Assembly: GCA_026418695.1 (NCBI GenBank)
Contig: JAOAAU010000147.1
Location: forward strand, 23,743 to 87,742
Direction: 5' to 3'
Origin: Clostridia bacterium
Lineage (GTDB): Bacteria > Bacillota > Clostridia > Acetivibrionales > JAFADI01
DNA length: 64,000 nucleotides
The translations under genes and the position numbers were made by a program. This document shows positions 62,246 through 64,000 of the stretch, piece after piece. A model generated the notes under the pieces. It saw nothing but the letters and a program-made list of their open reading frames with translations. It was not told where the DNA came from and did no database searches. Position 1 is the stretch's first letter, and every line of letters begins with the position of its first letter.

Positions 62246-62926
62246 TTACTTACCTTTTTCTATTTCTTTCAACCAGGTTTCAATCTTTGTTTTTACCTTA
62301 TCCTTCTCCTTGAATTCGGGGCTTTTGAAATCTCTCCCGTTAAGTACTTTTGCACCCTCTGCAGCCTTTTCAAACTGTTTAAAAAAGTCCCCATAATTAC
62401 TTACACAAGTACAGAAAGGTACGATCTTCTTACCTTTCAAATCATACTGAGACAAAAAGGACATCACCGGCGGCGAAACTGAGAACCACCAAACCGGAGA
62501 ACCAACAAATATTGTATCATAGGACTCAATATTGGCTACGGAATTTTTCAATTTTGGTTTATAGCCCTCTTTTACCTGTTTTTTCCCTATTTCTTCTACA
62601 TCTGGCCTGTGATAATCTTCTTCGGGCTGTATCTCAAAAATATCTCCTCCGGTCATATCCTTAATGTTACCGGCAATCTCCCGGGTACTTCCTGTCAATG
62701 AATAATACACGATCAGCACTTTTCCCAAACCCTTTTTTTCGGTATTGGAAGTCCCTGAGGTGGATCCATTTACTACATTCTTCTCTGCAGCTGCACCCGT
62801 AGGGTTGGAAGATTCCGAGCTTAATGAATTTTGAGATGGCTTTGTGCCGCCATTTGCAGCACAGCCGCTGAGGAATAATGTTCCCATCAGCAGTACGCAT
62901 AATACTCTGGACAAAATTGTTTTCAT
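62246..62926 (-). CDS. Flavodoxin-like lipoprotein
   Basis: 226 residues. Signal peptide with lipobox LFLSGC (Cys22), a Ser/Gly/Asn-rich linker to about 65, then a flavodoxin fold with the FMN phosphate loop YSLTGSTRE and the isoalloxazine-side GSPVWWFSVSPPV. A secreted, membrane-anchored flavodoxin implies extracytoplasmic electron transfer or quinone/flavin chemistry. GGGGAG precedes the ATG at 62926. Divergent from a PadR regulator, with two identical palindromes between them, so it is probably the regulated target. Confidence 0.87.
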   Translation of the reverse strand: MKTILSRVLCVLLMGTLFLSGCAANGGTKPSQNSLSSESSNPTGAAAEKNVVNGSTSGTSNTEKKGLGKVLIVYYSLTGSTREIAGNIKDMTGGDIFEIQPEEDYHRPDVEEIGKKQVKEGYKPKLKNSVANIESYDTIFVGSPVWWFSVSPPVMSFLSQYDLKGKKIVPFCTCVSNYGDFFKQFEKAAEGAKVLNGRDFKSPEFKEKDKVKTKIETWLKEIEKGK

Positions 62927-63010
62927 AAGTAACACTCCCCTTTTGCCTAATCACTCATAGATTCAAATTCTTAAAAATTGTTTGTTTTTCTGGATTTCAT
63001 GATACAATGA

Positions 63011-63027
63011 TATATGAATTTCATATA
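63011..63027. promoter_or_regulatory. PadR-type operator, copy 1
   Basis: Perfect palindrome TATATGAA-T-TTCATATA between divergent flavodoxin and PadR genes. Identical arms recur at 63075. It lies downstream of a weak leftward promoter (TTGACG at 63069-63064, TAATCT at 63045-63040). Confidence 0.75.
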
Positions 63028-63074
63028 TAACTTTTATTTAGATTACCAGTTTGAGGATATTAACGTCAATAGAA

Positions 63075-63091
63075 TATATGAAATTCATATA
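63075..63091. promoter_or_regulatory. PadR-type operator, copy 2
   Basis: Perfect palindrome TATATGAA-A-TTCATATA, centre 64 bases from copy 1, just upstream of the leftward -35 and about 50 bases before the PadR start. Confidence 0.75.
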
Positions 63092-63143
63092 TTGTTTACA
63101 TTTCGTTCATAAACTTTTCCAGATTGCAATAAGGAGGAGAACA

Positions 63144-63704
63144 ATGTCCAAAACGAATACAAGCTATTATGCAATCCTCGGTATCCTTGGTTTCGGCCCG
63201 ATGTCTGGTTACAGCATCAAAATGTGGGTAGAGGAAGGCGTAGGTTACTTTTGGGATATTGATTACAAGCAAATCTATCCCACACTAAAAAAGTTTCTTG
63301 ATGAGGAACTCGCTACATTCAAAATAGAAAAAACCGGCAACCGACCTGAAAGTAAAATATATACCCTGACAGACAAAGGCTTTGCAGAACTGAAAAATTG
63401 GCTGATAAAACCCATCCCCCCCGGAAAGAAAAGCAGGAATGAACTAATGCTGAAGTTATTCTTCGGCCATCATATACCCCTAAGGGTAAATCTTGCGCAC
63501 CTGCAAAGGTTCAAAGAGACAACGCTAGCAAGTATTAAAGCAATCCGAGAAATCAAAGACTGTCTGGAAAAGGAAGAAATCAAGGATGCTTCGTGGCATT
63601 ACCGGTTGACGACCGTTATGAACGGTGAACTTATACACCAGGCAAGTATTGATTGGTGCAATAAGGCCGCAGAACATTTACTCAAACTTGAAAATGGAAA
63701 ATAA
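63144..63704 (+). CDS. PadR-family regulator
   Basis: 186 residues: winged helix in the first ~85 (YYAILGILGFGPMSGYSIK, QIYPTLKKF, YTLTDKGFAEL) and a C-terminal alpha-helical dimerisation domain of the Vir_act_alpha_C type. AAGGAGG lies about 7 bases before the ATG at 63144; a longer frame to 63051 reads through the second operator and is rejected. Likely represses itself and the divergent flavodoxin lipoprotein gene, responding to a phenolic, drug or redox cue. Confidence 0.92.
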   Translation: MSKTNTSYYAILGILGFGPMSGYSIKMWVEEGVGYFWDIDYKQIYPTLKKFLDEELATFKIEKTGNRPESKIYTLTDKGFAELKNWLIKPIPPGKKSRNELMLKLFFGHHIPLRVNLAHLQRFKETTLASIKAIREIKDCLEKEEIKDASWHYRLTTVMNGELIHQASIDWCNKAAEHLLKLENGK

Positions 63705-63881
63705 AGGAACACCTTTTAAAACTAATTTATACTAGTACATTGCGAGTGAACTTACTCCTCCAAAGGTATGCTTTCAGTGAATGTACAAAGAGTCATCGAA
63801 AATCAATTCATAGATATTAAAAATGTGCTAAGACTATTTATTGCGAACTGCAAGCAATCAAACATACAGGAGGATTCCGAA

Positions 63882-64000
63882 ATGAAAGATCAGGAAAAGC
63901 AGAGAGAGCAGATCGACATGAACGAGCAAAAAAGAGATCGCAGTATCGTCAAGGAAGCCATTGGCGACCCCGCTTTTTATAACGATAAAATCGGCGATAA
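63882..64000 (+). CDS. Unrecognised gene, N-terminal 39 codons (cut by window edge)
   Basis: ATG at 63882 has a strong AGGAGG 8 bases upstream. The visible product is hydrophilic and highly charged (KDQEKQREQ, NEQKRDRS) and then reads AIGDPAFYNDKIGD. The frame is open to the window end. No family is recognised from so short a stretch. The 177 bases between padR and this start show no other gene. Confidence 0.7.
   Translation, partial: MKDQEKQREQIDMNEQKRDRSIVKEAIGDPAFYNDKIGD

Overview
The window reads as the chromosome of a low-GC Gram-positive bacterium, most probably an anaerobic, plant-polysaccharide-using member of the Clostridia. This is inferred from AGGAGG-type ribosome binding sites, several TTG/GTG starts, LplB/LplC/YesN-type sugar uptake operons, VanRS-like two-component pairs, lipobox lipoproteins and a two-domain bL25 (Ctc) protein. 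No rRNA, tRNA, CRISPR array or intact insertion sequence was seen.

Layout. (1) 1-5000: glucuronate branch of xylan use: a GH67 alpha-glucuronidase cut by the left edge, a divergent AraC/cupin regulator, and uxuB-uxuA. A roughly 100-bp stretch upstream of the AraC gene recurs upstream of uxuB. (2) 5000-11400: one leftward run of six genes, MFS carrier - MATE exporter - NodB-like deacetylase - three-gene ABC-2 exporter, ending in a strong terminator. (3) 11700-11870: a stranded C-terminal scrap of a chemotaxis receptor. (4) 11900-30050: two large CUT1 sugar-uptake operons, each led by a LytS/YesM-type kinase and YesN-type (REC + AraC) regulators. The first has two binding proteins for one permease pair; the second has two response regulators around one kinase. 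(5) 30300-34620: ECF sigma factor with membrane anti-sigma candidate, then BlaI-like repressor with a secreted GH18-LRR protein. (6) 34700-41700: two paralogous OmpR/VanS-type systems facing each other; the second is headed by a membrane protein that joins a gluzincin-like metalloprotease site to a helix-hairpin-helix segment. (7) 41800-53600: acyl-CoA ligase, 7TM-PAS kinase with NarL regulator, secreted esterase with a CBM9-like tail, a DHH phosphoesterase next to a TIR-membrane-DUF6273 protein, an acyltransferase and a short-chain dehydrogenase. (8) 53700-64000: a MalT-like LAL regulator, YggT protein, bL25, a MarR-controlled heterodimeric ABC exporter, a flavodoxin-like lipoprotein facing a PadR regulator across two identical palindromes, and the start of an unrecognised gene.

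Nearly every operon ends in a readable rho-independent terminator, so transcription units are fairly clear. Regulatory DNA is unusually legible: perfect PadR-type palindromes (63011-63027, 63075-63091), a MarR-type dyad over a sigma-A promoter (62004-62055), and a consensus promoter for the BlaI-led operon (34592-34620). Three palindromic non-coding repeats ending in GGGGAC/GTCCCC (1717, 22998, 37728) look like REP-type elements; one lies inside a 214-bp inverted-repeat structure.

The best candidates for undescribed biology are the TIR-membrane protein paired with a DHH phosphoesterase (47879-51158), the metalloprotease-HhH-membrane protein co-transcribed with a two-component system (37790-41656), and the BlaI-controlled GH18-LRR protein (31938-34548). 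Function in all three is inferred from domains and context only.
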